NCBI GenBank assembly: GCA_019400425.1
Contig: JAFREE010000011.1
Span: 62,001-126,000, forward strand
DNA from: Hymenochaete sp. R1
Lineage: Eukaryota > Basidiomycota > Agaricomycetes > Hymenochaetales > Hymenochaetaceae
DNA: 64,000 nucleotides
Reading direction: 5' to 3'
Shown in pieces: positions 14,653-29,947 of the stretch. Position numbers and translations under genes: made by a program. The notes beneath the pieces were generated by a model. It worked only from the letters and a program-made list of their open reading frames with translations. It did no database searches and was not told the origin of the DNA. How positions within the stretch are numbered: position 1 is the first letter of the stretch; each line of letters starts with the position of its first letter.

Positions 14653-15345
14653 ATGTCGTCTGACCCGCCGTCAAAGATCTCTGTCGTGAGTCTCGTTAAA
14701 ATTTACAATGCGAACAATATAAAGTAAACGACAAAGCCTGATCCATCCATCCCCAGTTGAAAGGCCACGCGCCCGACATGTCTGCAGCCACTTTCAGGCT
14801 AGAAGACGAGAGCCATACCATCGGGAACGCCCTACGATGGACGATAATGAAAAAGTACGTCCTATTTCCGTTTGACTTTCATTCCCGACAGGGGGATTTG
14901 TTATGGGGAGCAGGCAATTTTTTGTTGGGATACTGATGGTGTTCATGTGTTGTACAGCCCGGACGTCGAGTTTTGTGGATACAGGTGAGCGTGCTCTGTT
15001 CGAATTTGCTAAGTGGAAGATATGGAGCACAAATTAACGCTAGACGTCCATCTACCCAGTGCACCCCACCCATCCGAGAACGCCATCCAAGTCCGCATAC
15101 AGATGTACGGTACGTCCCCTTCCCCTTCCTCCCACTTCATTTCATAAACAAAGTTCTAAAATCCAACTCTAACTTCAACTCTGAAACCGTAATGCGTACC
15201 CCGATCAGACGGTAAATCCGCCCTGACGGCCCTTCTCAAAGCCCTCGACCAGCTCGACGCCGTCTTCGCGACCATAGACGACGAATACAGGAGGAGCCTC
15301 GAAAAGGGCGACTTTGAGCGGTGGGAAGAGCCATTACCCGTCTAA
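14653..15345 (+). CDS. RPC19: RNA polymerase I and III subunit AC19 (RPC19)
   Basis: Five small exons (14653-14685, 14757-14854, 14958-14984, 15060-15109, 15209-15345) encode 114 residues. The joined product carries the family core: TFRLEDESHTIGNALRW, then MKNPDVEFCGYSAPHPSEN, then VRIQMYDGKSALTALL. AC19 pairs with AC40 as the alpha-like heterodimer that nucleates Pol I and Pol III assembly. The acceptor of exon 4 was chosen at 15060 rather than an upstream AG at 15043, because only 15060 keeps the frame and restores GYSAPHPSE. Exon 3 is a 27-nt microexon. The protein is slightly shorter than yeast Rpc19 at the N-terminus. Confidence 0.93.
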
Positions 15346-16126
15346 AATGTGCTGTGAGAGGCTGCCTTATACTCTCCTCGGGTTTCCGCGTGTATGTGTC
15401 GAGGACCCCGATGTGGTTTGGATGTTGGTGATACACTGATAGTGGCTGGAGATGTTGGACACGGGCTCGAAATTGGGAACAATCGTTTGCACATGATGGC
15501 TGGGCTGGGCGGAAATCGATTGGCGGTGTTGGTCAGCTATGATACGGGAAGAAATAAGGACCATGTAGCCCATAGAGGAAGCCCTAAAAGCGATTCATAC
15601 TACCGGATAAAGTGCTGCTCATGAAAGATGGGATGGGGTTTATTTAAGGTCGAGGTGCTCATGTAGAAGTGTACACGCATATGCGTCGTGTTCGATTAGC
15701 ATAATGATGATAGTCTCTGATTCTAACTTTCCATCTGAATCCCAGCCTTCCTTGACTTTGGGTTAAATAGCCCATTGACAATAGTAATGCTCTATAGCGA
15801 CCACTTATCCACCCAACTAACGATCAGGAAAGTTAAAGGAGGGGAATTACAATACGACGTGTGCGGATACATGTAAATTGCATGAACAAACATTCAAGAA
15901 CCAAGACTACAAATAGAGCGATGGGAATATTTGGACCGAGTTCAACGATGTGAAAGCGGCGATAGAAGGAACACAGAACGAAAAAAGATTACAGTGATTA
16001 TACACCCAATATAAGTATACATATATGCCGGAGGTCCTCCGCCTCTTTGCTCTGTCTCTTTTACTCTATCCACCATCTCCCACATCCTCATCCTCATCAA
16101 CAACAAGAAAAGCACTGCGAACTAAA
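15346..16126. other. Convergent intergenic region, 780 bp
   Basis: 3' ends of RPC19 and KAP121 face each other. Only short ORFs and AT-rich sequence are seen. No RNA gene was recognised. Confidence 0.4.
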
Positions 16127-19100
16127 TCACTCCGCATCGTCGCTTTCCTCCCCACCCCTTACTCCCAACGCCTTCACCGAGCTCACCGCAACAAGCAGCC
16201 CCTGCGTCCCCTCGAACAGCCTAACAAGCTTTGCCACCTCATCCAACGCAAAATCCTCCAGCTCCTCCAACAACGCCGCATCCTCCCTCTCTTCCTCCAA
16301 CTCATCGTTAACCCCGCCTCCGCCTCCATGACTCGAGGCCGAACCGGGCGAAGACGAAACGGGGGAGGGAGAGGCGGAGGAAGCGCGTGAGAAGCGGGCT
16401 TGTCGGGCTTTACGCTTGTCGGCGAGGATCTGGAGTTGATGTCGAGCAGCTGCGAGGATGTCGTCTCTAAACTCGCGCGGGAGCGATTCTCCAGGCGCCT
16501 GGGACGATCCCTCAGAGCCATTTCCGTTTCCGGCGTTCGGTGAAGGAGAAGCGGAGGCGGAGGACGGGGACGATGAAGAGGATAGGGACGAGAATCCGGA
16601 AGCGACGCGGACACAGTCTGCTAGGCACCGGAAGAGAGAAGCGAGGAAGGATGCATCGGTTTCGTTCCGTGCGGCGGTGATGAGTTGGGCGAAGATGGCA
16701 GATGTCATTTGCGGTGTGAGCGTCCCCGATTGTTTGCCGCATGCAAGAAGCATGGGTATGACCCTAAACAGTCAGACCGTTAAGTAAACATGAAAGGAAC
16801 GAGAAATCAATTATAGTCATAACGCACATCGCACAAGCTTCCCTGACGCCTTCGTGGAACAAGAATTTCAGCCCAGGCAGGACGAGCTCAAGTGATTGAG
16901 CGAGGTATGGCGCAAATCGCGAACTGAGGGTCGACACGTATATGACAAGCGTTTCGAATGCCTGACATTTTTCCTCTATAGCACTCGTTCTGATACCGAC
17001 TTGTTGTCCATCTAATGACATGGTTTCCCAACCCTCTCGCTCTCCCTGGGGCCCTTCTTCATCATCGTCATCTGGAATGAAGTACAAATTAGATGAAATT
17101 TATCGTGAAAACTAAATCTGACGTACCCCATACGGAGACATCTGCCTTTGCACTGGCGGCCTGCAGGAGAGACGGCATAACCACAGGCAAGTAAGGCTCG
17201 AACTCGGGGCCAAGCGCTTGGCATACTTTTGCCCAAGTAGCTATCAGGTAATGAGTAAGCATCGTGTCGCCGGGGTCCACGGGGCTATCTGTTTGATATT
17301 TTAAGTTTTGAAATACTTTAAACATGGTGGACTCATTACTTTGGATCTTCATCAAAAGCTCAACGAAGCCAGCTGAGTCAGGTCTGAACGTATCCCTCCC
17401 AACTGCGATCGCAATCAAACCTGCACATTCCATTGCCTTCCACCTTAATTTCCTGTGCTCGCCAATATCACCCGTCGCATTTCGGAGAACGTTCATCAAG
17501 AGCGGCATAATTCGGGCGTAGTGAGCAGCGAACGCGCCCTCACTTGCATCTGCTACCATCGCAAGCGTCGTCACTGCTTGTTCCTGAACATACCGCTTCG
17601 CTGTTGGCCCCGGTTCGAGAAGTCTCAAAAGGGCATCAACTAACGTATCAAGGTACGGAAGGAGAGCTTCACGCGTGACGCCCTCACAGACATTGATAAG
17701 TGCAGCAGCAGCATGCGAATGCACTCTCGACTCGGGAGCGCCCAACGTCCTCAGAAGCGCTCCAAACACCTCCTGAGGATGCGCCGCCTGTACAGCGTCC
17801 TCCAGGTCTGTACAGAGCTGCCCAAGACACTGGCAAGCTGCATGTCGCACGCGTGGATGTGGATCGTTGAAGGCATTCGTGATGAGCGCGACGACCTTCC
17901 CTAGCTCTGCTGCAATCACACGTACCCCACCTTCGGCACTCGCGGCGATGGCCATGAGCCCACCGTGTCGGAGCCGCCAGTCGGGAGACGCAAGCATACC
18001 GGGTATGTATTGAAAGGCCAGCGAGAGGATGGGTTGGCCAGCGAAGGCGCACGAAAGTCGATCTAATGCCTGTTCAAAGGCATGGGGATAAGTTGCGTCT
18101 GTGGGGTCATCTGTAGGATCTGCTTCGAGCCATTCATGAAGGGATGCATCGTCGTCTGGAAGTTCGGCAATGCCTTCAAGGCAAGCACGTACGATCGATG
18201 GTAGCCAGCCGTCTATCCGTCGAGCGAGCGAAGGCCGGGCTTCGCTCAGGGATACCATCAGTTCCAAGGCTGCTCTTCTGGTTTCTTCCCGTTCTTCGTC
18301 GTCATCGTCATCTGCACGCATGGATTGTGCCCTCGAGACGGGAGGAAACTGAAATACACTTCCCCCTCCTCCGCTTCCGTTTGGGAATGGTCGGGCAACC
18401 GTTGGCGTTGGCCCTGCATCATATTCCTTTTTGTTGAGAATGATACCAGGCAGGAATCGAAGAAGGTCATGGAAATGAGGCGCGAATAGAGTCGGATGCG
18501 TACCGGCCAGAGGTGTGAGGGAGTTGAGGAAACGAGTTGTATGGGTAGGAGGCGCGGCCGGGAGAGTAGCAAGCGCCCGGCCAAGCAACGTTGAATGCGT
18601 TGTCGATGGAGATAAGGAAGAAGTCAGATTAAGCGATGCGACCGTAGCTTTTAGTGCAGCTAATCGAACCTACAGAAAAAACAACAAGCAGTCAGAAAGA
18701 GACCATTCGCTGCAGCGATGCAAAAACGTACATCAACTGAGCTATCCGCGAGACCTCTGACAAAGATTTCTGATGGCACGTCCGTGACGAGCACCTGGCA
18801 CCTTTCGAGAATACGGTACGCACACATTCGAGATAGAGAAGAACCTGCTACAGCACGAAAAACGGCACCCTGGAGCGCAGGCCACGGTCTCCCCCGCTGA
18901 AACGAAGCGTTGGCGAGGTCGGTCACCGTGTCAGCCGCCTTCGTCTTGACGTTGTGCGACTGCTCCGAGCTAAGAGTGTGTAGCACGGTGCGCTCTAAAG
19001 CATCGCGTGTCTGCTCCGACAAGTGGTCATATAGCGTCAATCGAGGTCCCGAGGAATTGGACGACGAAGGGGCATTGGAAGAGCCTGCAGCGTCTGTGGG

Positions 19101-19435
19101 GGAGGCTTGGGGTGGACGGAAGAGAAGTCGCCGGAGCAGGATGAGTGCAAATGCTCGCATCTGCTCATCGGGAGCCGTCGTCGTGAAGTTCGCAAGCGCC
19201 AATATGTAGACTTCTGGGGCCTGAGAGAGGCGTTCGTCCACGACTTTCTCTGCACTGCGCTTGCCATTGTCAGGGACTTCTACGTTCGAGGTCAACGTGC
19301 AGACGCTGGATGGACGTACTTGGACCTGATCTCGTTGTCGCCAAGGACGAGATTGGCTAGAATTTGAGTGAGTTCGTCTGAGACATGCTGAGGGACTGTC
19401 GTCGCCATCGAGGACGACTGGGGAAGCGTGTCCAT
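16127..19435 (-). CDS. KAP121: Importin-5 / karyopherin Kap121 (Pse1) nuclear import receptor
   Basis: Five exons on the minus strand (19320-19435, 18732-19254, 17127-18669, 16828-17071, 16127-16763) encode 1020 residues. The protein is a HEAT-repeat solenoid. Diagnostic IPO5/Kap121 segments are NEIRSNAEK across the first intron, the run DWRLRHGGLMAIAASAEGG, DPHPRVRHAACQCLGQLCTD, and WETMSLDGQQVGIRTSAIEEK after an acidic stretch. It would bind RanGTP at the N-terminus and carry ribosomal proteins, histones and other cargo through nuclear pores. The second exon's acceptor was set at 19254, because the nearer AG breaks the frame and loses the SNAEK motif. The C-terminal ~150 residues contain Ser/Pro/Ala and Gly low-complexity inserts and an acidic end (GGEESDDAE), unlike the compact C-terminus of yeast Kap121. 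Confidence 0.92.
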
Positions 19436-19921
19436 GGTTGTTCGTGGTCAACGTTGAAAGATATGTGCTCGTTGTTTTCCGAGATGCCAATACATGCGCG
19501 ACCAGCTTTCGCTCAGATTCTTCCCACCATTACTTTTTTCAGATCACCAGATCAAAAAGATCATTAGGTCAGCAGAACGGATCGATTGATAGACGCTTTA
19601 GAATACAAGCACTTGACATTAAAATAGATGGTCTTGGCTAGGATTCAATAAAACGGCAATGAAGAATTTTGCTGGAAGAAGATAGGTTTGCGTCGGTATC
19701 ACAAGCCGACTTTGACAACGCAAAGGACTCGGAGATGCATATATGCTCATAAGAAATGCTCAAAAAGATAATATCCAACTTGGACTAGAGCATTGGCAAC
19801 CACCACCAAATCATTACAAGGAAAGCATTACACGACGATTGCAGGTAGACATAACCAAGTGAGTCCGATTGAACTTCCGTCGTGTAACACCAAACTAACT
19901 ATCCTGAGCTCTGCTCTGCAG
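19436..19921. other. Divergent promoter region
   Basis: About 490 bp between KAP121 and the next + strand gene. It may contain an unrecognised first exon of the 19922-20907 gene (see there). Confidence 0.35.
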
Positions 19922-20907
19922 TGGCAAGCTCCTCCTACAAGCCTCCACAGGCGGTCAAAGGTTACCAGAATATTCCCCTCTTCCTCTTCCTTTTCGACGA
20001 ATCAATACCGTTGGTGACCTTCGCGGATGACTTTCATGGCTGGAAACGGCCCGGAGAGCTAGAGCATCCTTTCCGACAAGATGCGAATGGCATGAAGCGC
20101 AGTCTCGAAGATATATGCAGGAAGTATTATACTCTAGCGGATAAGTGCCTCAAGTACGGCCGAATGTTCGGTGATTCTTTGAGCCCCGACCAGCTAAATG
20201 CCGCATTTCTCGACATTGACAGAGTTAAACGTGGTATTGACAGCCAACCTTTCGAGTTTTTCTCCCGTGCCGGTACAGGTAGCACCACTCCAGGGACCTC
20301 AAGCCTCGATGACATTACACCTGCACAAATCGTCATCAAACTTTACCGCGATACGTTTGGTTTGGCTGATGACGGTATCCTGGGGTTGGTGCAAGACTAT
20401 CGGCGATACTCTTTATCCGCGTTGGAATTGTGGATACATCGATATCGCAAGTCCTTCACAGCCAGCGACTTCCCGAGGTACGGTGGACTTGTTAAGGGAA
20501 CGGGAGAAAACAACGACACAGCATCCGACAGACAGCTAACTTTTCGAGACGTTATCTGCGAATTCGAGTACCGCCGGGAGATGGAAGCGCTGACTCAGTA
20601 CATCCAGTCTCCACTTCCTGGAAGCAGGAAAGGCTCGGAAGTGAACTGGGAAGCAAAATTTCGAGAGTGGAGGCTGGCCAATAAATCGAATAATGCTCTC
20701 TTCGTAGCGCTGAAAGCAAGCGCGGCTATTCAGTGCACTTTTTACGAGGTAGCCCCTCGGCAGCCCGGAGAGGAAGAACGCACGGATCAGCTAAGCCATC
20801 TCCTGTACACCATGGTGGAGGCACAGATTCAAAAGGTCCATGATGAGCTAAAGGCACATTTAGTGAAGCGGAAGATAGAACTTGTTGAAGCTGAAGGAAA
20901 GAAATGA
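19922..20907 (+). CDS. Hypothetical protein, 5' end unresolved
   Basis: A long open frame of about 328 codons follows a good splice acceptor (CTGCAG at 19916-19921). No in-frame ATG lies between the upstream stop at 19885 and this point. The coding sequence therefore either begins in an upstream exon or at the internal ATG at 20092. A plausible upstream exon ending at 19854 (donor GTAGAC) would keep the frame but also lacks an ATG. The product is mixed alpha-helical with conserved-looking aromatic motifs (YQNIPLFLFLFDESIPL, DDFHGWKRPGELEHPF) and a charged helical C-terminus (VKRKIELVEAEGKK). No family was recognised. The lack of a start could also mean decay of the 5' end. Confidence 0.6.
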
Positions 20908-21947
20908 AGTTTTAGCCAGCTGATATCTGTTATTCAGGAACTCACGAATTGGACAAGAGAAGCCATAACCACAAAATTCAACAATAACCTATGTACTATT
21001 GGTATCAGTAGTCGCGAATTTTCGATAGAAATATGTTTCCATTTGGACCTTTTGTTGTTTTGTCGTCAATGACAGCCCATAGCCCATGATCAATAGCGCG
21101 GAGAGCTTACCTGGCCATCACTATCGATCTGGACACTTGTCGAAAGTCAACTAGGCCTCAATAACTCGCAAACAAAGAAGTCAAAGAATAGCATTGATCA
21201 GACAACAAATTCTTATGTCTTGCATCGGCGCATATGCACTGGCAGGCCTATAAACGGCTCGGAGTTAAGTCCGCGGTATGGTCCCGGAGGCTCGGGCGAA
21301 AGTGTTACGGCTCACTCACTAAACTGAGATCGACGCCTCCCACTCGAATCTGCTTTTAACTCAACTCTCCTTAATTTGCCATTTTTATGTTACTGAGACT
21401 GATGGGATGTACGTACCTATGCGTAGAAAATGGGGCCTTCGAGGCCGTGACAATAAGAGTCATTGCCCCGCCTCAAAGCCAATGAGCGGCTAGCAATGCC
21501 CCCACGAACAACCACCGTAGTGAGACATGGTGCTTGGACTCCTGTCCCTTGGTTGGCGCTATTGGCGTAAGGGGAGGAAGACTGTCCCGTCCTCCCCGGG
21601 CACGCGAGATCCCCTCTCAATCTTCATCCACCTCCGATCTGAGTACTCGGAGACCGGAAGTCTTTTGGCGTTCAGCCATAGGTGCTTATTTCCGATGCGA
21701 CGAGACCAGAGTGCGGTCGTTACCTCCGATGTGAGTACAGCAACTGACGTAGGGCTCCTGTCTCCGAAAACCTTGTTGCTAGCGGTAGAGGGACGCATTC
21801 TAGGAATGCATTGCGTAGAGAACGTCTTTACGCAGAACGATATAAGTATGGAGACTTTGGAAAGACGGGGAAACTCATCCGCTACAACTTAATTGGAACT
21901 TAGACACGAGTTTCTCTCCCTTCCACGCGTTAATCCAGCCCTTGTCC
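20908..21947. other. Intergenic region, 1 kb
   Basis: It lies upstream of the HMG-box gene. A 121-codon + strand ORF (21527-21892) has no motif and sits where a 5' leader is expected. No repeat or RNA gene was recognised. Confidence 0.4.
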
Positions 21948-23307
21948 ATGTTTTACCCCACCAACTCACACTCTCGCCACATCATTGATGTCCAGGGCTG
22001 GGAGCCCTCCACTAGCACGAACAGTAACATCAATACTGATTACACCCACCATTCCAGCTCTCCATTAGTACCATCCCTTACACGGGTCCGGCCTTCCTTA
22101 AGAGTAGCCACCTCTTCTCGCAGCGCGTCGGCGGCCGGCAAGCCCCTTCCACGCCCAAGATCATCCACCGAACGCAAGTTCGAGCGAAAGCTTGCCCGTG
22201 ACGCTACATATACCCCACGCCCTAAGAACTCCTTCATCCTCTTCCGCATCGACTTCGTAGCGCGCCGCGTCGCTGAGATTCGTGGTCACAGATCCTTGCG
22301 CAAAGTCGACCATAGCCACGACCATGACGACCAAGGGTCTGACGTGTCGCTGTCAAAGCAGGCGTCGGCGGCTTGGAACCGGATGTCAAACGAAGAGAAA
22401 TGGCCTTGGATAGAGAGGGCCGAGCAGGAAAAAGCGGCACATGCGGTACTCTACCCTGGCTACCGTTTTAGACCCACAAGGAAAGGCTCAAAGGGTTCGA
22501 CGCGCCCGGAAAGCCCGCCAATGATAGTGAAGGAAGAGGAAACGGAGATGTCGGAGAGGAGTGCGTCGCCAGAGAGTGCTCGCTCGGAGCCGGTCACGGA
22601 GGCGGACTCAGCTGCAGCTGTGACGGAGCATTTCAAGTTTTGCGGCATCAACAAGACGGTAAGCATTCAGCCAGAACTCTATTCCGAAGAGCTTAAAGTG
22701 ACTGACCTTAATCGTTCTCCAGGTCGATGCATCTGCAGTTGCTTCGAGCAGTTCCCGGGCTGCCCCATCAGACTCCAACCTTTTCCTCTTGAACCAGCCA
22801 TTCCCAACTCCGGGAGAAGCAGTCGCTGAGCTCTGGCTCTACGACAACAAGGGACACCAGCATCGTGCTCCTTTCTCTCCTCAAGGATTTCCGTCCTCCG
22901 TCACGAGCAGCCCACAGACTGCCTCCTCACTATACTCTATGCAGAGCCCCATACAGGCATACGACGCAGACGAACATTCTTGCTCCTCTGCCCGTGCGCC
23001 CTTCTCCTCAAACAACCCTCTAAACGTCTGGACGCAGAGTGCCACCACTTCGAGTTCGACCGATTCAAACATAGCTCAGCCTTCTTTTTCTTCGCAAGCG
23101 GAGTCCGAAGCTGGATCTACCGCAGGCCCAGACTTCGATTTTGACGATTTCTTCTCTTACCCTTACTCTTTTCTCGACCTTTCGAGTTGTTCCGCACTGA
23201 ATTCTCCGGTATCCCTGAGCGACGATAAGCCCACCTTTTCTCAACTTGATGAAATGAAGTCGGAATCTGCGCCTGCTTCGTTGCGTGATTTTGCATGTTC
23301 TTTTTAA
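21948..23307 (+). CDS. HMG-box transcription factor (MATA_HMG/SOX-like box)
   Basis: Two exons (21948-22658, 22723-23307) encode 431 residues. The HMG box spans about residues 89-178. Helix 1 starts PRPKNSFILFRIDFV, helix 2 follows SLSKQASAAWNRMS, helix 3 is EKWPWIERAEQEKAAH, and it ends with YPGYRFRPTRK, as in sequence-specific mating-type/SOX-class boxes. About 20 extra residues, including a His/Asp-rich stretch, lie between helices 1 and 2. The rest is Ser-rich with acidic patches typical of activation regions (FDFDDFFSYPYSF near the C-terminus). The ATG at 21948 is chosen. Such factors control mating, sexual development or stress responses in basidiomycetes, but the specific target is unknown. 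Confidence 0.85.
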
Positions 23308-24216
23308 TCGGGGTTTATAATTTTGTATATTTATCGTGCTCTTGTACTTCTAGTCGTTTTATTTGATCGTGCTCTACGTCGATGTAAATGTTCGAGTCAA
23401 CATCCGTACAAGCTTGAGTGATTGAAAACGCACTTGATGACTAAGTTAATTTATTTGGGCACACTTGCGCACCACAAACCCCGCCAAGACCGAAGATGAT
23501 GGACACTCGCGCATGGAACGAATTGCACAAAATAGTCAATTAGATTAACACTTTCCAAGCCCCATACGTATACGCGTACACGTTGTAACGAGGTCAGAAT
23601 TGATCCATTCCTTACACTCCCAAATCTTTCTTCCTCCCGACCTGAAGAAATGATATGAGGTAACGCCCAATTTGTCTTCCGAGAGAAAAGACTAGAAACG
23701 GAGAACAATGAAAATACGGAATAACGATGTTGAAAGGTGCGGGGATCGAGAGGGAAGGTAAAGTCTGGAATCTAGAAGACAGGGGTTAAAGACACCCGAT
23801 TGGCTCTTCGAGTAGAAGAAGATACGCCCCAGCTGTGGTCATATTCGGCACGCTGTAGGCGGCTGGCAATAATCCACAAACCGTGCCTTTAGCACGGCGA
23901 TCACTGTGGAATCTGGGAATGGGAAATAGCAGAGGTTTGCAATATCCATGGTCCAAGATAAGCGCCGAACGACAAAGCGGCAGAACGCGGAGAAGGCGAC
24001 GAAGATACGGTAACGAACAATCGAAGGGGTACTGGAAGGGGAAATCGCGGGACAAATAAGAATTCACTGTCCTGAGAGAAAGAAAGAAAGAAAAGGCAAT
24101 CACAGATTCAAGGCGAAATAGAAAGCTTGGGCTTTGAGTATCGAAAAAGAAAAGGATATGTTACAAAACAAAACAACACAGATGTTGAGGAAAATTGAAG
24201 AGAAAAGTGACGCTCA
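23308..24216. other. Convergent intergenic region, 900 bp
   Basis: 3' ends of the HMG-box gene and CHS7 face each other. Short ORFs only. It includes a GAAA-rich purine run near 24078-24094. Confidence 0.4.
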
Positions 24217-25863
24217 TTAGTAGTTATAATCATCCCAGGATTCTGATCATTTAGAAAAAGAGCATTGTCGGTCAGAATGTTTCTGAATAAGTTTCGATGG
24301 TCGCGCACCTTCTGTGATGCTCCTCCAACCCAAGAAAAGGGAACCCACTGCCGCAGTCTCAAGGAGCGTGGCAAGGAACGATCCGTCTATCTTTGCGCCA
24401 CTTCCCTGAGTTCGCAACACCAGGTCAATCCAAGAGTAGAAATCAAGCGAACTGAAAGAAACGAACTCTGCAGATGACTTTCCCTAACAAGAACCACGCA
24501 AGTTGGCTGAGGACGAAGAGGACTGCAGCGAGAAGATAGTACATCATCGGTCGGCGTTCTCTTAGGACACCGAGCACAATGTACGCCATCAAGATGAAGT
24601 ACAGCAATGTCGCACTGCATTAAAGAGCATGTTAGCGTGAACATGGTAAAGGCACCATTCAATGAGCGGTGCTTACGCTCCGGGCCATATGCTCGTCAGG
24701 ACGAAGAATGGAACGCTATGTAGAGATTCAGGAGGATTTGAGGGACCGAAAGCGGATGTTACTCCCAGCGCTACGTCAAATGAGATATACGTTGTCGCGG
24801 CGAAGAAAATGACTGTAAAGATAGAGATGGGCTTTCCACGCATAGATAACGTCAACATTGGATATAACACAAATGTGATTACTTACAATCAGAGAGCTTA
24901 GCGTCCCATCCTCCACGACTTGCGTAGCGACCAGACCATTTGCGAGAAGAGTCCAAAAGAGGGCAGCGACAAGACCTGCATTTCAAACTTGTCAGAACCG
25001 GTGTCATGATCGACCCGCGCAAGACTTCGTACCTGCATGTATAGCGGTCACAGCTACCAAGCCTGTAGACCCCTGCTGAAGCAAGGACCCGGTTGAGACA
25101 AGTTGGAATGGGAGAGTTAAAAAGTACATGATCAAAAAGATCCGTAATTCCGAACGACCTGGCAAGAGTTGAAAAATATCAGTAAACGGAAGCCTCATGA
25201 GTCATAGGTATGAATTAAACGTGAGCGTGGTCCCGTGGGTCTCACGCGCATCATGTATCGACAGGACCAGCAAGGAACATTCATTCCGTTAAGTTCTAGT
25301 GGAATTCCACCGCCCTAGCGATACGGTGTACTCCCGGAAAGATCGATTCGATCTCGTTTTCAAGTCCGTATTGCAAGACGATCGCCACGTCAAAGCTGAT
25401 TCGTGCGCCGACCACGACTTCAATCAGGCCCGTAGCCCTCACAAACATATAGAGTAAATTCTATGGAACTCACCAACAGCAGCCTTCCTCCTCGATGCCC
25501 ATAGTATAAGGACAATGACGAATATCATACTGATGGCACAGAGAATTATATCCGCTATATTTCCGAGAGAATTGGTGGATGTAAACGAGTTGGTATGACC
25601 GACACGGGGTATGCCACATTCTGGATTAACACCGATAGCTGCAGATACAGGATCGGAAGAAAGACCACTGAGAGTTGCATTGGAGCTCTTTTGAAGCTAT
25701 TGTGGATGGATGTATGGGGACGAAAGTTTGCGTTTGAATCAGCGCCCACATATGGATGCGAGCATGAAAGCAAGCAGGGACATACCTGTCGATAGAAGAG
25801 GTTGCACCAGGTGTATGATGGCACCTGACGACAGAGAGGCCCGAGATCACCAAAGCGTGCCAT
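24217..25863 (-). CDS. CHS7: CHS7 family chitin synthase export chaperone
   Basis: Eight exons on the minus strand (25786-25863, 25474-25696, 25033-25158, 24887-24975, 24677-24831, 24467-24614, 24309-24405, 24217-24242) encode 313 residues. The product begins MARFGDLGPLCRQVP and has about seven hydrophobic segments separated by short loops. It ends with KIDGSFLATLLETAAV, WRSITE and ESWDDYNY, the hallmark C-terminus of Chs7. In yeast Chs7 is an ER membrane chaperone required for export of chitin synthase Chs3. The 3' most exon is only 26 nt and is supported by the conserved ESWDD ending. The 315-bp intron between exons 2 and 3 (25159-25473) is the longest intron assigned in this window. Confidence 0.93.
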
Positions 25864-26469
25864 CGCAGGATGCTCACCCGAGCGAAGGAATAGAAGTTTG
25901 AGGGTGGATGGACGTAACGGGAATCGTTAAGAATGGGGAATTCGAGTACAACAGATTTAGCCTCCGGGCACTTCTCGAGTGTAGCTGGCAGGCTCTACAG
26001 ACGGGTGGACCAGCGCCCGACGATGTTACGCTCGACGGTGACGGCGGTAGCAACGATTGCGACAACGACGACGCTGAGAATACAGGAAGAACGGCGGAGC
26101 GACAACTAACAGCGACGACGAGGGAAACGATGAAGGAACAAAAGGTGGGAAATTGTCGGGCAATGCCATCAATTTTACACGTGTTTGTTAGTTCTTTTTT
26201 TTGTAGTTATTTATACCAAATTTTGAGCAGATCGGACCAAAAATAGTTTATGTAAGCACGGTTTAGACCTACTCCTCCACGAGGACCACAAAAGCTCGGA
26301 ACCGCGAGGTGACTGTTGAGCCAGTACCCGCACCAACCTTTCCCGTTGACCACTACCTTCTCGACCCGAACGTGCTTTGTCTAAGCTATAGCCGCAGAAG
26401 AAGTCAGATTAGAGGCTGCCTTGAACCTTCCGACTATTCTAGGTTCTTTATTGGACTTGGGAGTTGACG
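25864..26469. other. Divergent promoter region between CHS7 and SSL2
   Basis: About 600 bp. It contains short ORFs without support and GC-rich CGACGA runs near 26040-26110. It presumably holds both promoters. Confidence 0.4.
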
Positions 26470-29543
<3,074 letters not shown>

Positions 29544-29947
29544 GTTTTCTATGACTAATGTCGGTTTGTTCAAGAGTGGTATATCAACTACCATAATAAT
29601 TGCTGCATTATAATTGCATGGATAACTTCTACAATGGCATCAAGCGCATGCGAATGAACAAACTAAGAGAGGGGTGAAAGTGAGGAATTAAGTTCATGGA
29701 CTTTAGTGCCATGTCAATGAAGGCTGCAAGCGTTATGGCCCAGACCAAGAATATCGCCAGAAGGCCAGAAAGGTATAAATTCTTAACATTGTTTTCCTCT
29801 TTCTCCAAGTTTTAGTATTATTTTAAGGCATTGAAGTCAGATCGCTTCGGCCAATGATTCTTTATCATAGTCTAAAGCATAGCGACATATATTATTGTAC
29901 CTTGGTACTGGAGAAATCGTACACAGGAACCACTGTATTGATATAAA
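29544..29947. other. Convergent intergenic region at the inner edge of repeat copy B
   Basis: About 400 bp of AT-rich sequence between SSL2 and the MYND copy B stop. It has no counterpart after copy A, so it is unique sequence flanking the duplication. No gene seen. Confidence 0.45.

Noticed and set aside
21527..21892. 121-codon ORF upstream of the HMG-box gene
   Set aside because: No family motif, overlapping ORFs in other frames and a position expected for a promoter or leader.
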